A DNA stretch of 64,000 nucleotides, taken from the NCBI GenBank assembly GCA_019155185.1, contig CM032803.1:3098001-3162000 (forward strand), read 5' to 3'. Each line of letters opens with the position of its first letter. Position 1 is the stretch's first letter. This DNA is from Beaufortia kweichowensis. Taxonomy: Eukaryota > Chordata > Actinopteri > Cypriniformes > Gastromyzontidae. The position numbers and the translations under genes are program-made. Below, piece by piece: positions 13,442 through 25,700 of this stretch. The notes under the pieces were generated by a model. The model made no database searches. It saw only the letters and a program-made list of their open reading frames with translations, and was not told where the DNA came from.

Positions 13442-15538
13442 TAAACCATTTACAGAAAATTCATATGGTGGCATTGACAGGTGTATATGACACACGCATC
13501 TGTTGGAAGAGTGAATAAGAAAGTGTTTGTGTTTGTTTAAGAGCAGACAAGCGCCCAATCTTGAGAGTGTGGTAATGCCTGTGCAAGCAATGCAGAGATC
13601 AATATAATGAGAGAGGAGTGCACAGTTTATCCGAGAAAGAACAGGCTTAAAACACGAGCCCTTCAACTGCTTAATGTGCAAGTGCCGTGTCCTCATCCTC
13701 CGTGGCTCTGTACAGTTAGTTCTATTAGACATTGTACTTGTTTCCTAATCCATTTCTCAAATTCAGATCACTTTCTTTTACAGCAGTTTACAATTCATAG
13801 CCACGTCTCAAATGATTAACTCTTATTAAGCGTGGTGTGAAGACAGTTGCAGACACCAGCATATGGTGGAAGTCACAGATGTGTCATCCATAAGATCTGC
13901 TTAAAACATTCAGTTAACACGCACAAGTTTCAGCTAGATGTTCTCGAAATGCACAGCTCCAGTGAGGAAATCTCTGCAATTCAAACACCTTCATGAACAT
14001 ACCAAACAAGGTCCTAATAAAAATGTACAGTAGCAGGAAGGTTTGTGTTTTAAGGGTAAGGAAAGAAAACATCATCAGCTCAGAATAAGAAACAAATTCA
14101 ATGGAAAGTCCTCATAATGATACTACCACCACAAATGTGGGTGTGCAGGAGACCAAGTGACCCTGAAAGCACCACTGTCACTAAAATTACCAGCTAAAAG
14201 GCCGACTTTACAAAAACCCAACAATTAACTTAAATGTTTGACACGTCCCAATTACTGGTAAATCAAACTCCCAAGAAGCTACACCTAGTGGCTCTCACAT
14301 TGTACCGAATTGAGAACTACAATTACGGCGAACAATCGCACCTAGCCAAACACAAGCAGAAACTCTCAGAAGTCGTGCCTGATGAACTGCATGCCTCCTT
14401 CCCCTGCATTTACCACATTGGGTCAATTAAGCTAATTAGACTGAGAGGAGACCAACAATTTCGCATTCCTTCATTTGAGCTAAAGTGCCGATTGATTGTG
14501 AGAGAATGCGATAGGTGGGAGGCTTTTAACCAGACCTGAAATAATTGCTGCGGGGCTGGCGGTCTGCAAACGCGCTCATTTTTCCCAATCGAACACATCA
14601 TTCATATCATCAAACATTTAGCGAATGATTTCTACAGTACACCTCGGCATGAAACAGAATTAAAATCATTTAATACCCAATAATTATACTACATATTAAC
14701 AAGGATTATAAAAAGCAAAAATGGCCAAAACGCTTCATAAAGTGAAAATGTAAAATGCAATTTCATACGCGATTCATACAGAATTTATTAAGGTTGTGCG
14801 TGTGACAACCATTTCCCTCCAACAAGCTTGGTTTCCAATTAGCAACAATGTGCCATATGCTGAGAGATGTGAGATTTCTCAGTGTGAACTCATTTTAAAT
14901 TCGCCTACGCTGGTGAGAGGGGTCTGAACCACAAGCAAAGGATGCTGAGCTTCATTTGCAACAGATAACAGATTTAATGGCTTATGCTCTTTGACAAATA
15001 AGCTGCGTTTTCAGACCTATTTAGAGATGTCTACACATTTTACATACGCCTGCTCGGTGCAATCCACACTCCTTGCTAAAGCTGTGTGAATATCACAAGC
15101 TTTCTGTGAAAGGAAGACATATCAGTGTGAATTATGCATACCATCTTACCAGGCAGAGAAAGCTAGAACTGCACAGGCAAAACGGGTCATTACGCTTCAT
15201 GCTCATCCTCTCGTAGCCCTTCCTCGCCCATCTGTGAGGCTATTTTACTGGCTGAGAGTAAAGATATATTTCTGTGCAACATATCTGTGGGCTTTTTAAA
15301 TTATTCCGCTATCAATCAAAAGTAGAAATTAAACTTAAACTCAACACTAGTCAAAGCAACCTTCACTTTCTTTTGTGATGTTTTTTTAATAAAAGAATTC
15401 AATAAATCCATTTGCTTTTGTTCTATGTTTGAGAAATTCAACTTCCATTACAATCAATACTGCATGTTGTCAGTCATATCTGAGATTTTTTATTATGTCT
15501 GTAAAAGTGGTTATGTGAGGCACAATACAGAAACTGTT

Positions 15539-15770
15539 AAAGGGATAACATTTCTTTTATCATTTATTCACCCTCACATCATTCAAAACCTGTATGTTTC
15601 TTTATGTTCTGTGGAACACAAAAGAAGATATTTTCTTAGAAATGTCTTAGCGATTTTGTGTCATACAATAAAAAGTCTTTTTGTGTTCTGCAAAAGGAAG
15701 TCATACAGGTTTGGAATGACATGAGAGTGAGTAAATAATGAAAGAAATTTCATTTTTAGGTGAACTATCC
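15539..15770. mobile_element. Palindromic MITE, Angel-like
   Basis: The left half (AGGGATAACATTTC..., CACCCTCACATCATTC, AAACCTGTATG) and the right half (CATACAGGTTTGGAATGACATGAGAGTGAG..., ending GGTGAACTATCC) are reverse complements of each other over about 65 bp, with some divergence. The centre holds the 'ctgtggaacacaaaagaagatatttt' core that is very common in cyprinid genomes. There is no coding capacity. The family name Angel is from memory; the palindrome itself is visible. Confidence 0.7.
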
Positions 15771-18273
15771 CACATGAATAAACATGAAAAGAAACTGAAG
15801 CTCATGCAAATATGTCACCGTAACTCAACACAATCTGCTCTTAACAATAATAAATAATATTTTACACATTTTTATCATATAACAAACAAAAGCAAGTGGT
15901 TACCCTTATGCACACTTAATCACAATAGCCTATTCACAATGTAATGCATCTTAATAAACCAATACAGGACAGTATATCCTCTCCCACTAACTAGATGGAT
16001 GGGTGGATTGACAGGGGGATGGATGGATGGTGGCGTAAAAAGGATGTTTACCCCTCCCTCCACCCCTGCTCTCGGAAGGACAGTTACTAAGTGCTTGTGG
16101 ATTTTATGTTTACTGTGTTTTATAAGGCAGATTCAGGAGCCAAAAGCTGTAAAATGTTGTGAGAGGGAGGAGAAAGAGGACAGGGGGTGGAGGCAATGTT
16201 ATTGTAAATCCAATCTTTATTGAGAACGACAGACAAACAGTCGTGCTCGATCCAGCCCACCTCTCCATCACCCTTTCACTATTGATTGATTGAGTCCTCA
16301 GCAAGTTTTAAACAAGATGCATTTGTATGTTCTGGCTCAGTTGTACTGCTGCGCTAGTCTGACCTTCAATCTGGTTACAGTGCATCCAAATTCTCATATT
16401 CAATCTGAAAAATACACAATAGGACAAGTTTTTTACGGTTTACCATTATAGCTGCACAATGCAAAATAATGTGATATACAATAAGAGATATGATAATACT
16501 TCAAGTTTGTAAAATCATTTTACATTACATTAAATGTAAAACAGAATGTTGTATAACCAATTGTTTCACATTCTTTTTTAAAAAATAAGCATCACTCTCT
16601 CACCAGTGTCTCTGCTATCTGCACTGACCTGAAACTTTGACCATACATAACTTTTCAAATTATTATTAAAATCATTCAATTATTGTAAAACATTGCAACA
16701 TTCATATTGCAGTATGCAATAATTCAATAAATCAATATATCTTGCATTCCTAATTCCCCCTCATAGTCTGCAAATAAATCTTTCCAAGATAAAATACACC
16801 AGGAACAATTGCTTTAAACCTAATCCATAACTTTACGTTCTATGACGTCAAACTGACATTTTCGCAAAATCGTACCCAACAGCCCAACCTATATATCGTT
16901 TTTACAAATCTACCGGGATAAAGTAATGAGACAGATTTTTTGTGCTTGCTCAATTGCTTATTTTTAACCAAAAAGTTATGAATTGCAGCTTTAAAATGTG
17001 TGTTCATGATCACTAGGGAACTCCGTGAGCAAGATGCACAGTTAGCAGTCTCAGAAGTTCATTTCAACATCCAAATTAATGACCTCAAGACAGTCTGTTA
17101 ATCCTCACGCTTTCACAATGAGACCTACAGCCAGACAATCAATGCGTCAACTGGGAGAAATTAATCAATGTCCCGTCACAGAAGCGCTCTCTCTTTCTCC
17201 TTATTTTCATCCTTTGCCATTTCAGTTCATTCTGCATCATTGTTCACTCTTTCTCCTTCCCATGAGATTTTCTTTACATGCACAATCTCATCTAAAAAAA
17301 GTCTCTACACACCTGTTTCAATGAGCCTGAACAATGAGCTCCATTAGGTCGACTTGCAGTAAAGGTAACATCTTGTGGTAATACCTAAAACATTAACCAG
17401 TCGTTGCTTTGCTTTATGGCCGCTTAGAGGCGATGAAGAGAAAAATAAAACACAGTGTGCACTACGATAACGCTGTATGAACACACTAATGTCAGTGTGC
17501 CAAGTAACTACACCACGCTGAATCTCACATTGATGTTAATATTCATTCTAAGATTGTAGCTTACTGACTTACAATGAATGCACTATGAATTTATGTTCTT
17601 ATCTCTGTCTCACACAGTTTTTAGTGACACTATGTAGTGTAATTTTAGTGCCATATAGCCATTTATAGATGTATAGCAGATGAAAAAAGTGCAAATGTTG
17701 TTTTTTTGTAAGTCACTTTGTTCTGCACCTGCCGTGAAGACACAATGCAGGTGTGCGTGTTAGATTTTCCGGTGTGTCTAAAGACAGTAACTCTACCTCC
17801 ACCTAGTGACATATGATCTACCTTTTGGTAAATATTTTAAATAGGGTTGAATAGTCAAAAAGCGACTGAAAGAAGTTTATTATTCTGTCCCATAAAGGTC
17901 TTATTGAGTGCACATGCTCTCTAAACTCCAATGGACATCCTCCGCTCCACAGTCCGAGGTCAAAGGTTCACTGCTTTAAAATGTAGGTCACGTCTGTTCA
18001 TTTAGACAGAACAAGGCCTCAAGCAAGCTTGAGATCTAATATGCCAAATCTTCCTGCACAATGAACATTTTAAAACAAAAAAGTAGATTATAATGAACCA
18101 TGTATAATAAAAACAACTAAGACTGTTTGTACCAAAAAACTCTTAACAATAAACTGCTGAATCAGTGGTTGACGTTTATGATGTATAGCCGGCGTTCTCT
18201 GGAAACAATAAAATATGTCCTGGTAGACAAACTCAGGCAGGTAAATGTAGCCTATAGATTTTCCCGTACTCAC

Positions 18274-20761
18274 CTGCGTTGGCAATCGCATCAATCTCCA
18301 GTAGTGTGATGTCACCAGTGAAAAGGGATATTTTCATATTCAGCTTTTCGTTGACTTTGTACAGTGGCTTACAAGTGGAGTTGCCTAAGAGAATAAAAAA
18401 AATCATTTATTTGAATAAAAAAATTATACAGATCAATTACACATTAAGTTTATTCACGTCTTTTATTCTTCTAACACTTTTAAACTGGACCAAATACTTT
18501 TCAAAATACTTTTTTGTTTTTAATGTTTACTTCACCTGATGGTCTCCAGACAGGAATGTTTTCCAGGGGAATGAAGCCAACCCTGTACATTTTCCTCCTC
18601 GCTTCTGTATCCATGGAACAAAGCTTACCTATCAAAGACAAATACAATAAATAAATACATAGAGAATTTATGTACAATAATTAGAATTATTGTCACATTT
18701 CATTGAATGAAAATGCACGAACTGAGGACACTACATATTTTACACTATAGAATTGAATGGAAGCACTATCCAAATATTAAGGACGATATAGTTTAATTGT
18801 AATTGTAAATAGCATGAACTATATAGTAAGCAATGTATACACTATAGCAAGTACTATATCATTTGATTGTAGCACCTTAATATTTGGATAGTGCTTCCAT
18901 TAAATTCTATAGTGTATACATTATACAGTGTAACATTTAAATTCTATAGTGTTTCATACAGTGTATACAGTGTAACATTTAAATTCTATAGTGTTTCATA
19001 CAGTGTAACATTTAAATTCTATAGTGTTTCATACAGTGTATACAGTGTAACATTTAAATTCTATAGTGTTTCATACTGTGTATACAGTGTAACATTTAAA
19101 TTCTATAGTGTTTCATACTGTGTATACAGTGTAACATTTAAATTCTATAGTGTTTCATACTGTGTATACAGTGTAACATTTAAATTCTATAGTGTTTCAT
19201 ACAGTGTAACATTTAAATACAGTGTTTCAACTGTTATAAATTGTAACATTTAAATTCTATAGTGTTTCATACAGTGTATACAGTGTAACATTTAAATTCT
19301 ATAGTGTTTCATACTGTGTATACAGTATACAGTGTAACATTTAAATTCTATAATGTTTCATACAGTGTATACAGTGTAACATTTAAATTCTATAGTGTTT
19401 CATACTGTGTATACAGTGTAACATTTAAATTCTATAGTGTTTCATACTGTGTATACAGTGTAACATTTAAATTCTATAGTGTTTCATACTGTGTATACAT
19501 TTAAATTCTAAATTTTCATAGTGTGTATACAGTGTAACATTTAAATTCTATAGTGTTTCATACAGTGTATACAGTGTAACATTTAAATTCTATAGTGTTT
19601 CATACAGTATGTATACAGTGTAACATTTAAATTCTATAATGTTTCATACTGTGTATATACAGTGTAACATTTAAATTGTAGTGTAACATTTAAATTCTAT
19701 AGTGTTTCATACAGTGTAACATTTAAATTCTATAGTGTTTCATACAGTGTATACAGTGTAACATTTAAATTCTATAGTGTTTCATACAGTGTAACATTTA
19801 AATTCTATAGTGTTTCATACAGTGTAACATTTAAATTCTATAGTGTTTCATACAGTGTATACAGTGTAACATTTAAATTCTATAGTGTTTCATACAGTGT
19901 AACATTTAAATTCTATAATGTTTCATACAGTGTATACAGTGTAACATTTAAATTCTATAGTGTTTCATACAGTGTAACATTTAAATTCTATAATGTTTCA
20001 TACAGTGTATACAGTGTAACATTTAAATTCTATGGTGTTTCATACAGTGTATACAGTGTAACATTTAAATTCTATAGTGTTTCATACTGTGTATACAGTG
20101 TAACATTTAAATTCTATAGTGTTTCATACTGTGTATACAGTATACAGTGTACTATTTAAATTCTATATCGCTTGCTATACTGTATACAGTATATAGTGCT
20201 TGATATAGTGTATACAGTGCAGCATTTAAATTCTATAGTGCTCGCTATATTGTGTACAGTATACAGAGCTATAATTAGATTATATAGTGCTCGCTAAAGT
20301 GTATATAGTGCTACAATCAAATGATCCGATGTCCCCCACAGCGAACTTCAGGGCAAACTTAACAGCACCTTAGACTCACTCTTTGCTTCTCTCCAGTCAC
20401 TGGCGCCAGACTCGAGGTTGAGGTCGGGCCGCGCGCTCATGGCGTGCAGCGTGCTCGTGCGCAGAGTCGCTATCACCGCAGCCGATGCCCCCACAGCGCC
20501 GAGGGCAAACTTAACAGCCCTTCCACTGTTACTGTGGAGTGACTTTGAGCTTGAGGAAACCTTCTCCCACGTCTCAGCTTTATACACGAGCCTCTGGGGA
20601 TGCAGGACTTTGATATTTGCGGACTGTTTACCCGCTGTGTAAAATGAGCGCTCGGTTAAAGCACATGCGCGTTTGCCGAGGCATTTTATATTGTTAGATA
20701 TTACTCCGACGCTTTTTGAAAATGAAACACGAGTGGAGAGTTTTGACACCTGCAACGCCAT
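18274..20761 (-). CDS. macrod1: ADP-ribose glycohydrolase MACROD1, exons 1-3 (partial)
   Basis: Three minus-strand exons join in phase: 20761-20380, 18628-18536 and 18384-18274 (195 codons). The start is set at MALQVSKLSTR, matching the human MSLQ start. The first 110-odd residues are basic and Ser/Arg-rich, consistent with a mitochondrial presequence. The exon junctions give DWREAKSKLCSMDTEARRKM, FIPLENIPVWRPSGNSTCKP and NEKLNMKISLFTGDITLLEI, which follow human MACROD1 (DWKEAKS, LKKIPTW, LNEKISLLRSDITKLEVDAIVNAA) closely. MACROD1 removes ADP-ribose from acidic residues and hydrolyses O-acetyl-ADP-ribose in mitochondria. The third exon ends at the start of the macro domain (DAIANAA); the rest must lie more than 18.2 kb further, off the left edge. 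flrt1 is nested in this intron on the opposite strand. Confidence 0.9.
18741..18916. repeat. Near-perfect 42-bp inverted repeat at the edge of the minisatellite
   Basis: Positions 18741-18782 and 18875-18916 are reverse complements with one mismatch in 42 bp (GAATTGAATGG against GAATTTAATGG), separated by 92 bp. A second, perfect 18-bp inverted pair links 18858-18875 with 20308-20325 and so encloses the whole tandem array. The structure could form a cruciform or long hairpin and suggests that the array grew inside a foldback-type element. Confidence 0.9.
18917..20240. repeat. AT-rich minisatellite, 42/33-bp units
   Basis: About 30 near-identical copies of a unit built from CAGTGTAACATTTAAATTCT, ATAGTGTTTCATA and an optional CAGTGTATA. 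With the 9-bp block the unit is 42 bp, without it 33 bp. C/A variants (CATACAGTG or CATACTGTG) and a few truncated units are interspersed. The last 100-150 bp are degenerate copies. It lies in macrod1 intron 1, about 140 bp from the exon 1 donor. Because 42 and 33 are both multiples of three, the plus strand keeps long open frames (18891-19253 and 19304-19504) that are by-products of the repeat. Confidence 0.95.
20326..20368. repeat. Partial duplication of macrod1 exon 1 sequence beside its donor
   Basis: About 40 bp here (CCGATGTCCCCCACAGCG, then GGGCAAACTTAACAGCACC) copy the exon 1 coding stretch at 20482-20519 (CCGATGCCCCCACAGCG, GGGCAAACTTAACAGCCC) in the same orientation, with small differences. 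The copy sits just inside intron 1, between the splice donor (20379/20378) and the minisatellite. Confidence 0.8.
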
Positions 20762-22748
20762 AGCCCTGTGTATCTTGACAGCTGTCAAATGATGAATTTT
20801 AAGCCCGAACGACAACAACGTTTGTCCTTGTTTCAGTCTACAGTCAGCTGCAACAAACGGTACTCGGTTTATAAGACAATATTAGTGATATCGAAAGTAA
20901 ATTGTCTGCCACAGTTTAAACAATTTCGACTATACCAATATGGAGGGGTCCATTAGTTCTCATCTCCAGTATTGACGGTCATTTGGACTGTTCCGGGTTT
21001 TATCGCGCATACTGTACTGACATCTAGCGGTAATGACGTGTAAGTACAGCACTTTGGTCCGCTTACTACTCTTGGTTTTATTAATTTTGTTAACTCTTTG
21101 GTGCTGTAGCTGGTCATCATATTTCACATTTTCATCAATTTATTAGTACGATGTGGTACATAACCTTTAATGAAAGTAATGCATGTGATATTTTGACACA
21201 AATGTAGAAAAAACTGTCCAATTCCAGCATAGGATTGTGACATTTTCAGTCAAAACTTGAAACATATATTTTAACAGAATTTATTTATTACCATTATAAT
21301 AAACTATTATTTATATTTTATTAAATCCCTGTTGATAGAATCCAGACATCACAAAATATCAGTCTATGCATGGGTTTTCTATTATAAAAAATTAAAATAT
21401 ACATGCGTTATGAATGAGAGAGTCAACATACTTTGTAGGATTTCTGTGAATTAAAGTGCACAATCCAGAAATCACTAATACCCAGCAAATGGAGAACAGA
21501 TGACTCTACAAAAAAATAAAATAGATTTCATTAAAATTTTTATGTGCCCATTTAGTACTCATTGCCCTACAGTACTTGACAATGATGAAAAAACAAATGT
21601 TTTTACACGTCTTCACTGCTTAAAATGTCTTTTTTACTATCTATTTACATACACTATCATAGGTCATATTAACCATCCTAAAGTTTATTCTTTTCAAATT
21701 TTTCATTTGATGATCTTTAGGGAGGTCAAACGTTTGGGATACACCTTATTAAAGTGAGATAAACACAACATTAAATTCCTGATTCAACAAATTCTGTGGG
21801 GTTTGTATAGCCATGTAACAGTCGGAAGTAGCTGTGTAAAAAAAGAGCACATTCAGAGTGAAAAACATGGTTATACACAGTTCCGTTACACGGAAGTTGA
21901 GAAAAGAGGAACACCCTTTTTTGTCAGCTCTGACATACCATGAAAAACCACAACTGATTTTACATGCAGTAGCAAAGGAGTATTGTGCGTATGAGTGTGT
22001 ATGCGTACTGTTCGGGTGCCCTATAAAGACTAACACGTTTACACGGAAAGGAGGCAGTTTCAACAAATTCAGGGTAAGACAGAAAATTAAGAAAAAATAA
22101 TTTACTTAAGAAATAAAGAAATTAAGAAATAGTAATTTACAGAAAAAGGCAGCTATGACCTTTAACTGTGTGCCATTTATATTTTAAGGTCAATAACTGC
22201 CATCAAAGTATATTTTGTTTTTATATAGTTTTTTTTTGTTTTATTAGTTTTTTGGCCCTGTTTTATCGCATTGTGTATTGACATTTTTAACGTTTAAGCT
22301 ACAGATTAAACAGATACTGATAAAGATGTCTGCCACACCTGTTTTGATGCTTGAGGTTTGGTCTATTTCAGTTCACAATGTGATGAACTAAATGTAAAAT
22401 TATTTGACACCCACACACCCAAATACATCAAGTAGTCGGTCGATTAGCTGCTTTACCAAAAGAGGAAATGTGGTTCCATGTGATTCGTGTATAAACGGGA
22501 AGTGTTTGCCATGTTGAACTTGATGAGGAGTCAAACATGTGCTGGTGATGTGTGTCAGAACCCCTAACCATCAATATGTTCAAGCTAATCATGTGATTTT
22601 TATCATGCTTTTGAGATTGCTGATATTTATGACACTTTGTTTGTCCATACTTAATATTCTTTTGACGTACTGTAGACTTGATGCCCTCTTCCAGTAGCTT
22701 CTGTATGAAAGCCTTATTATTTTCCATCTTTTGTGGCCTTGTTACAGA
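20762..22748. other. Divergent intergenic region macrod1-fermt3
   Basis: The region separates the macrod1 start (minus) from the first recognised fermt3 coding exon (plus). A macrod1 promoter is expected near 20800-21050, where the GC content is slightly raised. A fermt3 leader exon must lie somewhere here, because a splice acceptor (CTTGTTACAG) directly precedes the fermt3 start codon, but I cannot identify it. The rest is AT-rich and shows no gene. Confidence 0.5.
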
Positions 22749-25700
22749 ATGGCAGCGTGGGATTTATCAGTCGTTGTGGAGGAGCTTGGTCCTAATGCTC
22801 CGCCACTCAAAATCAGTGTGACCTCTGACCTGCACATTGGTGGAGTTATTCTCAAACTCGTAGAGCACACCAGTAAGTAATAAAAATATCAAGGAGATCA
22901 TCCTGTGAAATAGCTTGTAGATGAAATGCTGTGTTTTTATTTATTTTACTTAAAATTTATTTTCTCACTGTAATGGAGACTTTGAAAAATGAAATGATGA
23001 TGTTTACAGATTCCACTGGTCTTTCACCCTTACCTGTATGACGAAGCTTAGGCTTGGTTAAGCAGTTCTAAAATTTCAGTGGGGATGTTATGCATGTTTT
23101 CTTAATCCTCATTGTCACCGTGAGATGTTTCTGTGTCCATGTCTCTAGAGCTAAAGATGGACTGGTCAGATTATGCCCTGTGGTGGGAGCAGAAACAGCG
23201 GTGGCTGCTTCGCACAAACTGGACACTGGATAAGTGTGGGGTACACGCAGACGCTCGCCTCATTTTCACCCCACAGCACAAGCCTCTGCGGCTGGGCTTG
23301 CCGAACGGGGCGACGCTGAAAGTGCGGGCCTGTTTTTCCAGTCCTGTGTTTCGCACTGTAATGGGAATCTGCAAAATTCTCAGTAAGTCAATCCTGGTGG
23401 AAGAGTAAATGTAGGAAAAAATATAGACTTGCTTGGATCCAATATAGCTTCTGTTATTGTGTAATTAAGTATCACTCTTCTTTGATGTTTACCGCTTTTA
23501 GATATTCGTCGACCAGAGGAGCTCTCCTTGCTCCGTCCCGTTGAGGAGAAAAAGAAAAAGAAAGATAAAAATTCTTCAGAAGAGGTGTATGATCTTACAG
23601 ATTTGCCTCTAACTGCAGGTGCACATATTATTCACCTACCATGAATAATTGACCAAAAAAAGTGATATTCATCATTTTCAAGTAGTTGGATTTAAAGTGG
23701 ACTGTATTTGGACACAGGTTCAAGTCAAATTCTGTCTAATGGAATGCCGGCCCATTTCGCTGACTCTCCAAAGACCGAGGCCGTGTATAAAATGCTGTCT
23801 TTTAGTTTACCCTCCCCTGCACCTGAAGCCATAGCTAAACTCTATCGGCCTGCCAGCATAGTGGACAAAACACACATTCACACCAGGTACAATTGATACT
23901 TCAAAATATCATTAAAAAATATCATTCTATCATGTTTTTTAATACAAATACTTTTCTGTTCCCTTGAGGTGGTTGGATTCATCACGTTCACTAATGCAGC
24001 AGGGAATACAAGAAAATGACAAAGTTTCATTTCGTTTTAAATACTACACTTTCCATGATGTGGATCCCAAGGTGTGAGTCTGTGAGCAAGAAATGTTTAT
24101 GTATGCAAGAGAAGCATCACAAATTGTTTCTAAATTGTCTAAATCTCTATGAGATTTATTTTAATCAATTTTTACATTTTTTAATACTTCAATTTTTATT
24201 GTAGTATGATGCGGTGCGTTTGACGCAGCTGTATGAACAAGCTCGATGGGCTATTCTCCTGGAAGATATAGACTGCACAGAGGAAGAAATGATGCTGTTT
24301 GGAGCCCTGCAGGTACAATCTAACACAAAGAAACACAGACCGCCTAAAAACCTCAGTTCCTAATGAAGATGACCTATTACTTGCTGGGCTAACGGCAATG
24401 GCAACATGACAACTACTACATTAGTCAAATGTGTTGCAATAGCATCAAAAGAACAAGCACAAAACCTTGTTAGTTAGTACAATTTTACAATCTTTCTGTA
24501 TATTTCTCTCTCTTACTGTGTTTCTCACTTTATCTTACTTTATCACACCTAATTCAGTACCACATAGGAAAACTGTCCTTGTCTCAGGACATGGTCTCTT
24601 GCAGTCAGGGGATGGATGACCTGGAATCTGCTCTGAAATCTCTGGAGGTCAAGATGGTGGGAGAGAGTAACAGCACTGACATGCTGGTGAGAATCTGTGT
24701 GTTATATTGGAACTTACATGAAAGGAAGACATCTGAAGATTAAACTTTATTGATTTAGAGAACATTTAGAGGTGCTTTCTAAAACTAGTGTATTTGACTT
24801 GTCTAATTTTTCCGCAGGAAAACATGACTGCTCCCGAACTAAATGACTATTTGAAAATATTTCGGTAAGGCTTTTATCTCTGTTATATTCTACTCATAGT
24901 CCTTAGTAAATATTTGTCTCATATCTTACATTTTGTCATCCATTAGTCCTAAGAAACTGACTCTGAAGGGTTACAAGCAGTTCTGGTGCAACTTTCAAAA
25001 CACATCAATCTGCTATTATAAGAGTAAAGAGGAGCGTTATGGAGAGCCAATACAACAACTCGAACTGAAAGGTGCCACTTACTACCTCACTGTTGTTAAG
25101 ATTGTTCATTTCATCTGTTGCCTAACACTTGCAAAAGCTCTCACTATATAAAGAAACTTCAGTGTGAACTAAATAACCCGCCTGTAAAAATAGAAAACTT
25201 TCAGGTTGAGTATTCAAGTCTCCTAGACAGATTGTCAAAGCAAAGCCATGCAAATAGAATTGACTTAACAATTTGCTGTAAATCATCTTGTCTTATGAAA
25301 AGAAGAAAGGTTTTATTTGAATCCTTTTATAAATGAAGGTCATTGTCAAAATGACTGAAGGTTACTACAGTACAGTATTTGCTTTCAGCTCTCCACACTG
25401 TGTACTATGTGCATTTGCTTTCACACCTCTGTGGTGGGTGAGACCAAAACAGACATAAGATAATGAGTTTATATGAGCAGTTACTCATCTGTATCTCTTT
25501 AGGTTGTGAGGTGGCCCCTGAAGTAAATGTAGCAGGCCAGAAGTTCTGCATCAAACTCCTTATTCCTGCACCAGAGGGCATGAATGAAATCTATCTGCGA
25601 TGTGAAAATGTAAGCAACTATCAATTTCTACCACAATTAAATATATTGAGTATAGATTTTTTATAATTTATTAATTTAGATTGTGTCCTTACCTCCCTTT

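Larger units (their letters stand above)
11750..18273. other. macrod1 intron 3 downstream of flrt1, no recognised gene
   Basis: No coding exon is recognisable on either strand. Contents I can name are the SINE-like repeat at 13331-13441, an Angel-like palindromic MITE at 15539-15770 and a GATG/GGAT-rich tract at about 15993-16032. Two somewhat less AT-rich stretches (14330-14620 and 14790-15130) contain TAAT-type homeodomain cores and look like possible conserved enhancers, but that impression cannot be tested here. The 101-codon open frame at 14234-14539 has no family features. Confidence 0.55.

Noticed and set aside
14234..14539. 101-aa open frame downstream of flrt1
   Set aside because: No recognisable motif and no splice or promoter context. 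Kept only as part of a possible enhancer region.
18891..19504. Long plus-strand open frames with a YSVTFKFYSVSY repeat
   Set aside because: They arise because the minisatellite units are 42 and 33 bp, both multiples of three. There are no flanking signals or family features.
18917..20240. CRISPR-like array
   Set aside because: The repeats are directly adjacent without unique spacers, and the genome is vertebrate.
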